Below, one piece after another: positions 1 through 5,786 of a DNA stretch of 5,789 nucleotides. The position numbers and the translations under genes were made by a program. The DNA is from an uncultured Rikenellaceae bacterium. Its GTDB lineage: Bacteria > Bacteroidota > Bacteroidia > Bacteroidales > Rikenellaceae. Numbering within the stretch: the stretch's first letter is position 1; each line of letters starts with the position of its first letter. A model generated the notes under the pieces. That model worked only from the letters and a program-made list of their open reading frames with translations, did no database searches and had not been told where the DNA came from. Location: contig CAMQVM010000113.1 of NCBI GenBank assembly GCA_947038135.1, forward strand, positions 1 through 5,789, written 5' to 3'.

Positions 1-10
1 ACTAATCTTA

Positions 11-42
11 ACACTCTTTCCCTACACGACGCTCTTCGATCT
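11..42 (+). other. Illumina TruSeq adapter contamination (artefact)
   Basis: These 32 bases match the 33-base Illumina universal adapter/read-1 primer (beginning ACACTCTTTCCC and ending GATCT) except that CTTCCGATCT reads CTTCGATCT, one C short. In frame with the downstream coding end it translates as TLSLHDALRS, a variant of the adapter-derived peptide SLHDALPI. It is synthetic DNA, not part of the organism. The ten bases before it are therefore of unknown origin and may not be contiguous with the rest. Recognition rests on my knowledge of the adapter sequence. Confidence 0.96.
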
Positions 43-171
43 GAGGTTAACTGTACGTTACTGAGTGCAGGTTCTATTGATATTCCTGATGTTGGTACTT
101 ATGGCGACTTAGCCATAACAGTTAATATCGTTGAATGGGGTAATATTAAATCTACAAATATCGAGATGTAA
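43..171 (+). CDS. 3' end of a fimbrillin-like (type V pilin family) gene, partial
   Basis: An open frame runs from the adapter junction to TAA at 169-171 and encodes 42 genuine residues. The end, roughly DLAITVNIVEWGNI followed by eight residues to a final Met, has the alternating hydrophobic beta-strand and conserved Trp seen at the C termini of Bacteroidales fimbrillins (FimA/Mfa1-like) and FimB/Mfa2-like proteins. The next gene ends in a similar way (ITLIGWGDI..., also ending in Met), so the two may be related pilin subunits of one fimbria. The open frame continues through the adapter to base 1, but that part is artefactual. The true N terminus, including the expected lipoprotein signal, is missing. 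The family assignment comes from a short tail, so which subunit this is (major shaft or accessory) remains open. Confidence 0.6.
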   Translation, partial: EVNCTLLSAGSIDIPDVGTYGDLAITVNIVEWGNIKSTNIEM

Positions 172-189
172 TATCTTTCACAATATACT

Positions 190-223
190 TATTGGTATCT
201 TTTAACTTTAAAAGATACCAATA
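190..223 (+). terminator. Strong intergenic hairpin, probable terminator or attenuator
   Basis: A perfect 15-bp inverted repeat (190-204 with 209-223) encloses a 4-base loop, ACTT. It starts 18 bases after the stop of the partial pilin gene. The stem is too long to be chance. The T tract after the right arm is weak (TTATTGTATT), so it may be an inefficient terminator or mRNA-stabilising 3' end that lowers, rather than stops, transcription into the next fimbrial gene. The stem is symmetric, but nothing on the left suggests an opposing gene. Confidence 0.65.
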
Positions 224-290
224 TTATTGTATTAATCAATAGTATATTTAGATATCTAATTAAATACTGTTAAACTAATAATATAGAATA

Positions 291-1253
291 ATGAGAAATG
301 TATACACTTCGGTAGTGGGGCTTGTTATCCTTTGCATCTCTTTTGTTTCATGTGGTGATGAATATTTTGAAGATGAAACAAATTTACTGATAACTATTCC
401 TCAGATATCAGAAAATACAATTGACAACTTGCATATTTTTCTACACCATACAGACCCCACTAATAATAGTGCGGAGCTAGCTGAGCACTATGTGTCACCT
501 TTTGATGATGATATGCGTATCAAGGATGGAAAGTTGCGTTTGGCTGTTTATCCAACTAGTTACAGTGTAATCTGTCTTGCCAACACCGAAAATTTAGACA
601 CTAAACTAAAAGTTGAGGTTGTTAATAACAACAAGTTAGATGAATCATATGTGACTCTCGAAAAAAAAGCAGATGGTATTTATAATTCATCTCCTAAGAT
701 GCGAATGCTTACACATGATAAAATTGTAGAGGCAAAATATATAAGAGATCTACCTATGAATTCGTATTCTATTCCAGTAGAAGCATCATCAAATGTTACA
801 GGTAGAATTAAATGTGTATTTACAGATCTGCCTTCTCAGGTGAAGCGTATTGATGTATATGTAAAAAATTTGGGCTCAAAGATATTTTTCAAAAAGAATG
901 CAGAAAATACCGAGTATGTATATGGTTATGCGTCTGAAAACGATTATGTTTTATCAACTTATAATATAGACAAATCTACGACCTCGTCTCAATCTTTTGA
1001 AAGTGATTACTTTCCATCTTATGATGAAACAAAGGGACTAGAACTTAAGGTTGAGTTTTTTGATAATTCAAATATCAAGATGGCATCTATATTAGAAGAT
1101 TTTTCGGACAATCTACCAGACGACTACGCAAAAGAGACTGTGATATTAAAAAAACAAGAGACCTTAACAGTTGAGTTTGATGGTTTTCTAGTTGGCAACA
1201 TCACGTTAATAGGCTGGGGCGACATCGATAATGGTGGTATAACACCAATGTAA
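291..1253 (+). CDS. FimB/Mfa2-family fimbrial anchor or accessory lipoprotein
   Basis: This 320-residue protein begins with a lipoprotein signal: a basic Arg2, a hydrophobic core, and a lipobox FVSC with acylated Cys21. Acidic residues just after the Cys (GDEYFEDE) resemble the Bacteroidota signal for surface lipoproteins. The rest fits the FimB/Mfa2 (DUF1812) plan of two beta-sandwich domains. One element near residues 46-52 (DNLHIFL) resembles the family's first strand. GKLRLAVYPTSYSVICLANTEN at about 80-100 resembles the 'G.Y.v.v.AN' segment. A second domain starts near 165 with VTGRIKCVFTDLP, matching the family's 'v.g.v...f..lP' strand. The protein ends in a Trp-containing strand like the preceding partial pilin. 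Family members cap or anchor fimbriae at the outer membrane and set their length. Start ATG 291 places the signal peptide correctly; there is no Shine-Dalgarno sequence. It lies 19 bases before the next gene. The FimB/Mfa2 call is by pattern memory, and a related fimbrillin family is the main alternative. Confidence 0.75.
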   Translation: MRNVYTSVVGLVILCISFVSCGDEYFEDETNLLITIPQISENTIDNLHIFLHHTDPTNNSAELAEHYVSPFDDDMRIKDGKLRLAVYPTSYSVICLANTENLDTKLKVEVVNNNKLDESYVTLEKKADGIYNSSPKMRMLTHDKIVEAKYIRDLPMNSYSIPVEASSNVTGRIKCVFTDLPSQVKRIDVYVKNLGSKIFFKKNAENTEYVYGYASENDYVLSTYNIDKSTTSSQSFESDYFPSYDETKGLELKVEFFDNSNIKMASILEDFSDNLPDDYAKETVILKKQETLTVEFDGFLVGNITLIGWGDIDNGGITPM

Positions 1254-1272
1254 ATTTAATTATAAATAGATT

Positions 1273-1872
1273 ATGACAAAAATAATAAAAATAGCAGTGA
1301 TTCTTTTTTTTGTGTCATTGCACTTGCCAAAAGAGGCTAGTTGTCAGGCAATAAAAACTAATATCCCTTTTTTGGCAATAGGTGCGCCTAATATTGGAGC
1401 TGAATTTACAATAAGTAGAAAGTTATCAATTAGTGGAGATATCATGAAAATATCCTATCTTTACAAGACCAAAGAAGAGGTGTTTAACTCTTTATCAGGC
1501 GGGGTAGAGTTGAGATATTATGTTAATCCTAAATACTACTATACTAATAATATGTATGATGGGTTTTATATTGGTCCTTATGTTCTTGCAGGTAATTATA
1601 ATGTTGGATTTGCTCGTAATAGTGATCCATCAAAAAACTTTAGATATCACGGTAGAGGAGTTTCTGCTGGAGCTTCAATAGGTTACAAATTGCATTTGGC
1701 AGATAGGTTCAAGCTAGATTTCAATATATGTTTAGGATATGCTCATTTGAATCATGATAAGTATCACTTAGGGGGAGAGAACGTTAACTTTCCACTAGAA
1801 GTAAAACTTACCAAACAGTGGTTAGGACCAACTAAAGCTGGAATTTCATTGGTATATAATTTGTTTAAATAA
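1273..1872 (+). CDS. DUF3575 family outer-membrane protein of a fimbrial operon
   Basis: This 199-residue protein has a Sec signal peptide (MTKIIK, then a hydrophobic run to about residue 16), with the mature part starting near Gln25/Ile27. The mature sequence opens IKTNIPFLAIGAPNIGAEF, matching the DUF3575 opening 'kTNll...pN.g.E'. It continues with VELRYYVNP (about 78-86) and the GFYIGPYVLAGNYNVGF stretch (about 97-113), and closes with WLGPTKAGISLVYNLF, the family's conserved C terminus. Alternating polar and hydrophobic residues, many aromatics and the terminal Phe-Lys suggest an outer-membrane beta-barrel. DUF3575 genes recur beside FimB/Mfa2 and OmpA-like genes in Bacteroidales fimbrial loci, but the exact biochemical role is not established to my knowledge. 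It follows the previous gene by 19 bases and precedes the next by 15, so the three are probably one transcript. Confidence 0.85.
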   Translation: MTKIIKIAVILFFVSLHLPKEASCQAIKTNIPFLAIGAPNIGAEFTISRKLSISGDIMKISYLYKTKEEVFNSLSGGVELRYYVNPKYYYTNNMYDGFYIGPYVLAGNYNVGFARNSDPSKNFRYHGRGVSAGASIGYKLHLADRFKLDFNICLGYAHLNHDKYHLGGENVNFPLEVKLTKQWLGPTKAGISLVYNLFK

Positions 1873-1878
1873 TTCAAT

Positions 1879-1882
1879 GGAG
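1879..1882 (+). promoter_or_regulatory. Shine-Dalgarno-like GGAG before the OmpA-domain gene
   Basis: GGAG sits five bases upstream of ATG 1888. The two upstream starts (291 and 1273) have no purine-rich SD, as is typical of Bacteroidota. This one therefore supports start 1888 over the internal ATG 1912, which encodes Met9 and would still leave a usable signal peptide. Confidence 0.45.
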
Positions 1883-1887
1883 ATTTT

Positions 1888-3789
1888 ATGAAAAGTATTG
1901 CTGTAAAAAAAATGAAACTATTTGTTGTAAGTATCGTTACTCTGTTGTTAACATCATCAGTTACTGTTGCCTTTTGTGCAGATAAAGATGTTAGCAGGCG
2001 TGCAATTAAGTTAGAAAAAAAGGCAGATAGATACTTCGTTGCTGGTTTGCTTGAAAATGCGTTTTCAACTTACGAAGAAGCTATTGTACTATTAGTTGAC
2101 GGTTGTGAGAAAAAAAATGAAGTTAGTTGTAAATTAGCAAGTCTTTATGTTATTTGTCAAAAATACGATAAGGCAATATTTCATTATGGTTATGCTATGA
2201 ATAACGGTACTGATAATTTAAGCTCAACTGATGTTAACTACTACATTGAAGCCCTGCGCCGTGTTGGTGACAATACACAAGCTGAGGTTGTTTGCAGGAA
2301 TTATGCCTTTGTGGATCAAAATGCGAACCAACGCTATTTGAATACTTTATATTCGTTGACTAGCAAAGGGTATCTTAATGCCTCTGAAAATAACGAGTAT
2401 GCTGTCGAGATGCTTGATATAAATACCAACAACTCTGAGTATTATGTAGGCTCGTATAAAGATAGTGTGTATTATGTTGAAAGTAGCAGTTATATGAAAG
2501 ATCCTAATAAGATTTTTCATCACCAAAACAAATACATTTCTATTACTGATGGTTCTAAGAGAAAGGTTTCATTTCCATATATACCGCTCGATTTACAAAA
2601 TGGTCCAATGGCTTTCAGTGCAGGAGATGATATGATCGTTGTTACAGTAAATGATTATCATAAACAGAGTAATATCGTTTTGCCAAATGGTAATAAAATG
2701 AAATGCACAACAGGGTTATTCATCTCTTATTATAGTGAGTCAATGAGAGGTTGGAGTAAGTTTAAACCTCTTTTCCCGAGCAGTAGTAAGTATTCGTATG
2801 CTTATCCTCAATTTGTTAATAATGATAATAGTATGATATTCTGTTCTAATATAACAGATGGATATGGAGGAATGGATTTATATATATCACATAAAAACAG
2901 CAACAACGAGTGGTCTGCGCCTGAGAATATGGGACCAGCGGTGAATACTGAGTCTGAAGAAATTTACCCAGTTGTGCATAACAATATTTTAACATTCAGC
3001 TCAAATGGACATGCTGGATTTGGTGGATATGATATTTATACTGCGCTGTTTCAAGAAAGTGAAATTATTGATAATAGTGTACAGCACTATCCAGCCCCTA
3101 TTAATACATCATCTAATGATTTTGGGCTGACTCATTTTCTTGATAAATCTTATTTGATATCTGACAGAAAAGGTGACTCATCTGATGATATTTATCTTGT
3201 TAAAAGTGCTAATTCAAGCAGATCTATGTTTGAACAAAGCATGGTGACTCTTCAAGCTAATAACTCTTCCTCTGGTTTAGATCCAGTAATAAATGGCTTT
3301 AACAGTAGTGTGCATAAACGTAAGCAAAATAATTCATACGTTGTCGATCATATCGATCATGCAACTACATCGCAAGTTCCATTTAAAGGCGAAGAGGTGC
3401 TACTGTCATTATACTTTGATTTTGACTCTAAAATTGTTACAAACGCTATGAAATTAGCATTAGATTCAGTTATGAATAGTGCCGCAGTTGATAATGTCGA
3501 GGAGATTTTGGTTGTTGGTTATGCTGATGAGTTGGGTTCTGATAGATATAATAATGTATTGTCAGTCAAAAGGGCTAAACAAGTCTCTTCTTATATAAAA
3601 GATTCTCGAAGATTTGATGTTATTAAACATGAAGGTAGAGGAAAATTACGTCTTACTAGTTTGGATTATTATGATCCTTCTAACGAGGGCAACTCGACTG
3701 TGTCTAAGTCAGCTGCTTTAAGTAATAAAATTAAAATGTATAAGCCAGCTAGAAAAGTAGATGTTATAGCGGTGCAAAGCAAGCGTTAA
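1888..3789 (+). CDS. TPR-PD40 propeller-OmpA peptidoglycan-binding envelope protein
   Basis: This 633-residue protein has an N-terminal signal peptide (basic MKSIAVKKMK, then a hydrophobic core to about residue 28). Residues about 38-105 form TPR-like helices (ADRYFVAGLLENAFSTYEEA; YDKAIFHYGYAM). Residues about 180-440 are a beta-propeller of PD40/WD40-like repeats, clearest at DGYGGMDLYIS (324-334) and GFGGYDIYTA (377-386). Residues about 505-630 are an OmpA C-terminal domain: LYFDFDS, then GYADELGSDRYNNVLSVKRA. Its peptidoglycan-contacting Asp and Arg are present as Asp547 and Arg562, 15 residues apart as in OmpA. The ending ARKVDVIA matches the usual NRRVDI strand. This architecture resembles the T9SS-associated protein PorE, but the PorE-type CRD seems absent because only about 60 residues separate propeller and OmpA domains. 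Next to fimbrial genes it probably anchors an outer-membrane complex to the cell wall. ATG 1888 has a GGAG five bases upstream (1879-1882), which supports this start over Met9. Confidence 0.87.
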   Translation: MKSIAVKKMKLFVVSIVTLLLTSSVTVAFCADKDVSRRAIKLEKKADRYFVAGLLENAFSTYEEAIVLLVDGCEKKNEVSCKLASLYVICQKYDKAIFHYGYAMNNGTDNLSSTDVNYYIEALRRVGDNTQAEVVCRNYAFVDQNANQRYLNTLYSLTSKGYLNASENNEYAVEMLDINTNNSEYYVGSYKDSVYYVESSSYMKDPNKIFHHQNKYISITDGSKRKVSFPYIPLDLQNGPMAFSAGDDMIVVTVNDYHKQSNIVLPNGNKMKCTTGLFISYYSESMRGWSKFKPLFPSSSKYSYAYPQFVNNDNSMIFCSNITDGYGGMDLYISHKNSNNEWSAPENMGPAVNTESEEIYPVVHNNILTFSSNGHAGFGGYDIYTALFQESEIIDNSVQHYPAPINTSSNDFGLTHFLDKSYLISDRKGDSSDDIYLVKSANSSRSMFEQSMVTLQANNSSSGLDPVINGFNSSVHKRKQNNSYVVDHIDHATTSQVPFKGEEVLLSLYFDFDSKIVTNAMKLALDSVMNSAAVDNVEEILVVGYADELGSDRYNNVLSVKRAKQVSSYIKDSRRFDVIKHEGRGKLRLTSLDYYDPSNEGNSTVSKSAALSNKIKMYKPARKVDVIAVQSKR

Positions 3790-3908
3790 ATATTTAATCG
3801 ATGTTAATTGTGCATACATACTCGTTAGTTTAAATAAGCACATTTCAGCTAGGTTAGTCCCGTGATACTAATTAGTATATTGTGAGGTCTAGTTCTAATT
3901 ATATGCTT

Positions 3909-4118
3909 ATGAAGCAGGTATTATCAGTATATCTTAAATTACTATGCAATTTTCATTTGTGCAATTGTGATAAAGATGTGTTAAATGCCCAAGCTGTTAT
4001 TGCTAGTAGCATTTGTCATTGCCAATAACACGTTAGTGCAAGCACTTCTAAGAGCCAATTATGCTTTAGTGTGTCAAATGATGTAAAAGAGTTGAATCTT
4101 CATGTTTTTAAAACATGA
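3909..4118 (+). pseudogene. 5' fragment of the broken fimbrillin-like gene, ambiguous N terminus
   Basis: Two signal-like starts compete. In the main frame, ATG 3909 gives a lipoprotein-like start with the Cys of CNCDKD as acylation site (codon 3966-3968). CDKD just after a lipobox is common in Bacteroidota, but Asn and His in the core are unusual and the frame meets TAA at 4026. In the +1 frame, ATG 3985 gives MPKLLLLVAFVIANNTLVQA, a good Sec signal with a VQA cleavage site, closing at TAA 4084-4086 after 33 residues. A single missing base near 4042-4045 would join that signal to STSKSQLCFSVSNDVKEL in the main frame. The first model needs a nonsense mutation, the second an indel. The main-frame segment after 4029 clearly belongs to the fimbrillin-like protein; it ends at TGA 4116-4118 within the inverted duplication. 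Confidence 0.5.
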
Positions 4119-4134
4119 AGATTCAACTCTTTTA
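4084..4134. repeat. Near-perfect 51-nt palindrome (25-bp arms) with an inverted-duplication insertion
   Basis: Bases 4084-4108 and 4110-4134 are exact reverse complements around a single central T (4109). The right part, 4110-4133 (24 nt), behaves as an insertion. Deleting it restores VKELNLHVFNSDSK, an expected fimbrillin segment. The insert is a copy of the preceding strand in reverse complement and is in frame, but it carries TGA. TTTTA shared at the return junction fits template switching on microhomology. It has no downstream T-run, so it does not look like an intrinsic terminator. Confidence 0.9.
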
Positions 4135-4766
4135 ATAGTGATTCAAAAATATTTGATCAAGAGATATTAAATATTGAGAAAAGTGAGACCTCTCTGGCTT
4201 GTAAAGTCAATAATGGAAAATGGCACATAGCTATGGTCTCAGACCCTTTGGCCTATAATATAGCTCAAGGTAATACTTCGGTCGTTGCTGACGATTTGCT
4301 TCTTTATGAATACAAACCTAAGGTGGTTGACGGTAGAAGCGAGAATGCATTTGAGTTGTTTACTTCATTTGTTGATGTTCCAGAAATAAGTGATCAAAAT
4401 AGAGAGCTTAATGTAAATACAAATATTGAGAGAAATGTAGCTAAGGTAAATCTTATAATCAAAGATGTATCTGGAGGTATTAATTTTCAATCATTACAAA
4501 ATAAAATATATCTTCATAATGTACCGAGCAAAATTTCATATACCGGTCTGTTTTTACCAAGTGTGGCTTCGCCTGATACTTTAACTAGCCCTCTATTTTC
4601 TAAATTGTCTTTCAATTTAGGAAGCGATGTCACAGCAGAAACAGTAACGTTTATAATACCTGCTAATAAAGATATTGCCAGCACAAGCTCGTCTCTACAT
4701 AAAATGAATATCTCTGTCGTTTTAGAGAGAACAGATGGATCATTTTTAAAGCAGCACGCCAAATAG
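4119..4766 (+). pseudogene. Middle fragment of the broken fimbrillin-like gene
   Basis: The open frame runs from just after TGA 4116-4118 to TAG 4764-4766. The first internal ATG, 4233, is not a credible start because it lies inside the conserved-looking GKWHIAMVSD element. Content fits fimbrillin-family beta-sandwiches: LACKVNNGKWHIAMVSD, a LLLYEYKP strand, and the IERNVAKVNLIIKD strand typical of the family's second domain. Then follow IYLHNVPSKISYTGLFLP and VTFIIPANKD. The last residues before the stop, QHAK, are the out-of-frame tail of a frameshift at the T5-A3 tract 4743-4750. The reading continues two frames over in the next fragment. Expression of this piece alone would give a protein without signal or C terminus. 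Confidence 0.65.
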
Positions 4767-5476
4767 ACTTAATTGCAAATAGTAATGAAATATTAGATGC
4801 AAACATTAAAATTAATGTAGCTATGTCAAATCCTCCATCTAATCTTCATGTAGAGTTTGATGATGATTCTGATAGGTTCACTAACCTAGTCAGTAATGGA
4901 AGTGATATACTAGCTACTGCATTGACTGAATTACTCGTTTGCTCAAATAATTTTATGTCTGTACCTGTTATGGATATTTTAACTAATAATAGTATAGGAA
5001 ACATAGAAGTGAGTCTAATAGCGCCTAGTAGTTTACTGTCATTTAGTAATCAGATACTTTCATCGGTAAAATACACGCAATTGAGGCTCAAGATGAGCAG
5101 CTCATCTCAAATTAACGCAGATATACAAAATACAATTCGTATGGAAGATGTTAAATCGGGATTAAACAGAAATATATCATTATCTGTATTACCTAACAAA
5201 TCACTTGTAAGTAACCCAAGTTTATCTGTTGTTTCACCCTCAGATAATTTTAGCTCATGGCACGTGATTTTTTCTGATACTGATGCTGTATCTATGCAGT
5301 TAAATGGAGTTGATGTAGCTATGAATATTGGCTATATTAGTGGTGGAGCAGGTGATAAAGTTACACTTTCACCTAAGTCTAGTTCGCTCGGTCATTATAC
5401 AGTACACCTAAACGGGCGCAAGGCTGATAATTCTGTTGTTGATCGTACATTGATAGTTCAATATGGTGCTAATTAA
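4748..5476 (+). pseudogene. 3' fragment of the broken fimbrillin-like gene
   Basis: This frame becomes the meaningful one at about 4748 and is open to TAA 5474-5476. The first ATG, 4823, gives 217 residues, but the frame upstream of it (AARQIDLIANSNEILDANI, then KINVA) reads as a natural continuation of the middle fragment, so 4823 is probably not a real start. The piece is rich in Ser, Asn and beta-branched residues, with no membrane segment and no signal peptide. It ends in a beta-rich segment containing HYTVHLNGRKADNSVVDR and LIVQYGAN, which looks like a final Ig-like or lectin-like strand pair. I do not recognise this C-terminal domain with certainty; a DUF4906-like fimbrial domain is one candidate. 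Base composition matches the preceding genes. Confidence 0.6.
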
Positions 5477-5564
5477 CTGTACCAATGTGCTTATCTGGAG
5501 TCATTTAGATTAGATGTAGTCGATAATTCAACTTATTTAAAGGCTTGAATTTTGTCTTATGTAT

Positions 5565-5610
5565 AAATAGGTTATAATTCGTAGTTGAATACGAGTTATA
5601 ACCTATTTTT
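5565..5610 (+). terminator. Rho-independent terminator of the fimbrial region
   Basis: A 19-bp stem (5565-5583 with 5590-5608) with one G-U wobble encloses the loop GTTGAA and is followed by a T-run (5606-5610). It starts about 90 bases after the last stop codon and is the clear 3' end of the + strand transcription unit. The left arm begins with A residues, so it could also act on the opposite strand. Confidence 0.85.
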
Positions 5611-5702
5611 GTACTGTTTATTTAATAGTCATCATATATATTACCTTTAATTCACTCTACAATACTGACCTTTCCACAATAAATATATGTTTACTTTAAC
5701 TA
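5611..5702. other. AT-rich intergenic stretch with one weak promoter-like motif
   Basis: I see no gene in either direction here. The only notable element is TATGTTTA at 5686-5693, a 7/8 match to the Bacteroides -7 box TAnnTTTG, lying about 10 bases upstream of the hairpin block that ends the window. No clear TTTG-type -33 box lies at the usual distance, so the promoter call is weak. Confidence 0.25.
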
Positions 5703-5786
5703 GGCTGATTCGCAAAACCTCGGTTTTGTGAATTAGCCAGCTCCCGAAGGGAGCCACCAAGCGCCTAAGGCGCGTAGGTGCTTTTT
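5703..5786 (+). ncRNA. Candidate structured RNA or repeat: three adjoining hairpins plus T-run
   Basis: Three stem-loops follow with no gap or almost none. The first is a 17-bp stem (5703-5719 with 5722-5738, two G-U pairs; the terminal pairs must open to form a loop). The second is GCTCCC-GAA-GGGAGC (5740-5754). The third is GCGCC-TAA-GGCGC (5761-5773), enclosed by CACC/GGTG (5755-5758 with 5777-5780). C and TTTTT (5782-5786) follow. Both G-U pairs in the first stem preserve pairing in + strand RNA. GC content is far above the surroundings. The last hairpin plus T-run could be a terminator, which would make this a short RNA of about 85 nt. Alternatives are the end of a longer element cut by the window, or a dispersed palindromic repeat at a contig edge. 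Confidence 0.45.

Larger units (their letters stand above)
3909..5476 (+). pseudogene. Broken fimbrillin-like gene (about 500 residues), with three lesions
   Basis: One long coding region appears to run from an ATG at 3909 (or 3903, same frame) to TAA 5474-5476. As given it is interrupted by TAA 4026-4028, by TGA 4116-4118 inside a 24-nt insertion (4110-4133), and by a frameshift near 4748-4751. Continuity is shown by protein content. VKELNLHVF (4083-4109) joins NSDSK (from 4134) exactly when the insertion is removed, giving the usual fimbrillin 'v..L.v.vF.sdg' segment. Later come GKWHIAMVSD and the fimbrillin-type IERNVAKVNL. Across the frameshift, ERTDGSFLK continues as AARQIDLIANSNEILDANI. 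Removing the insertion and adding one base gives about 514 codons from 3909, including TAA 4026. The N terminus MKQVLSVYLKLL...CNCDKD resembles a lipoprotein signal, though it is poorly hydrophobic. It is probably a large accessory or tip-like fimbrial subunit. Whether the lesions are real decay or sequence error cannot be decided here. Confidence 0.7.

Noticed and set aside
243..250. TATATTTA resembling a Bacteroides -7 box before the FimB/Mfa2-like gene
   Set aside because: No TTTG -33 box lies at the usual distance, and such a motif is common in this AT-rich spacer.
3865..3878. 14-bp perfect palindrome ATACTAATTAGTAT upstream of the broken pilin gene
   Set aside because: A palindrome of this length is expected about once by chance in an AT-rich sequence of this size, and nothing else marks it as an operator.
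3993..4029. 7-bp inverted repeat GTTATTG/CAATAAC
   Set aside because: Short arms with a long loop are expected by chance, and no T-run follows.
3985..4086. Independent 33-codon small gene
   Set aside because: It has a good signal-like start, but its 3' half overlaps the fimbrillin-like frame, so a displaced signal peptide is more likely than a separate gene. Kept only as an alternative N terminus.
4116..4118. Reading TGA as a sense codon (recoded genetic code)
   Set aside because: The TGA sits only within the inverted-duplication insert, and removing that insert restores the protein. The genes upstream also show no need for recoding.
4084..4134. Palindrome as an invertible-promoter or recombinase site
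   Set aside because: The arms abut with a one-base centre, leaving no segment to invert. No promoter motif or recombinase gene is present in the window.
4514..4762. 82-codon open frame on the - strand
   Set aside because: It lies entirely antisense to the fimbrillin-like coding sequence, has no recognisable domain, and is the kind of shadow expected in AT-rich coding DNA.
5703..5786. Integron attC site
   Set aside because: The hairpins lack the paired GTTRRRY/RYYYAAC core sites and there is no cassette array or integrase.
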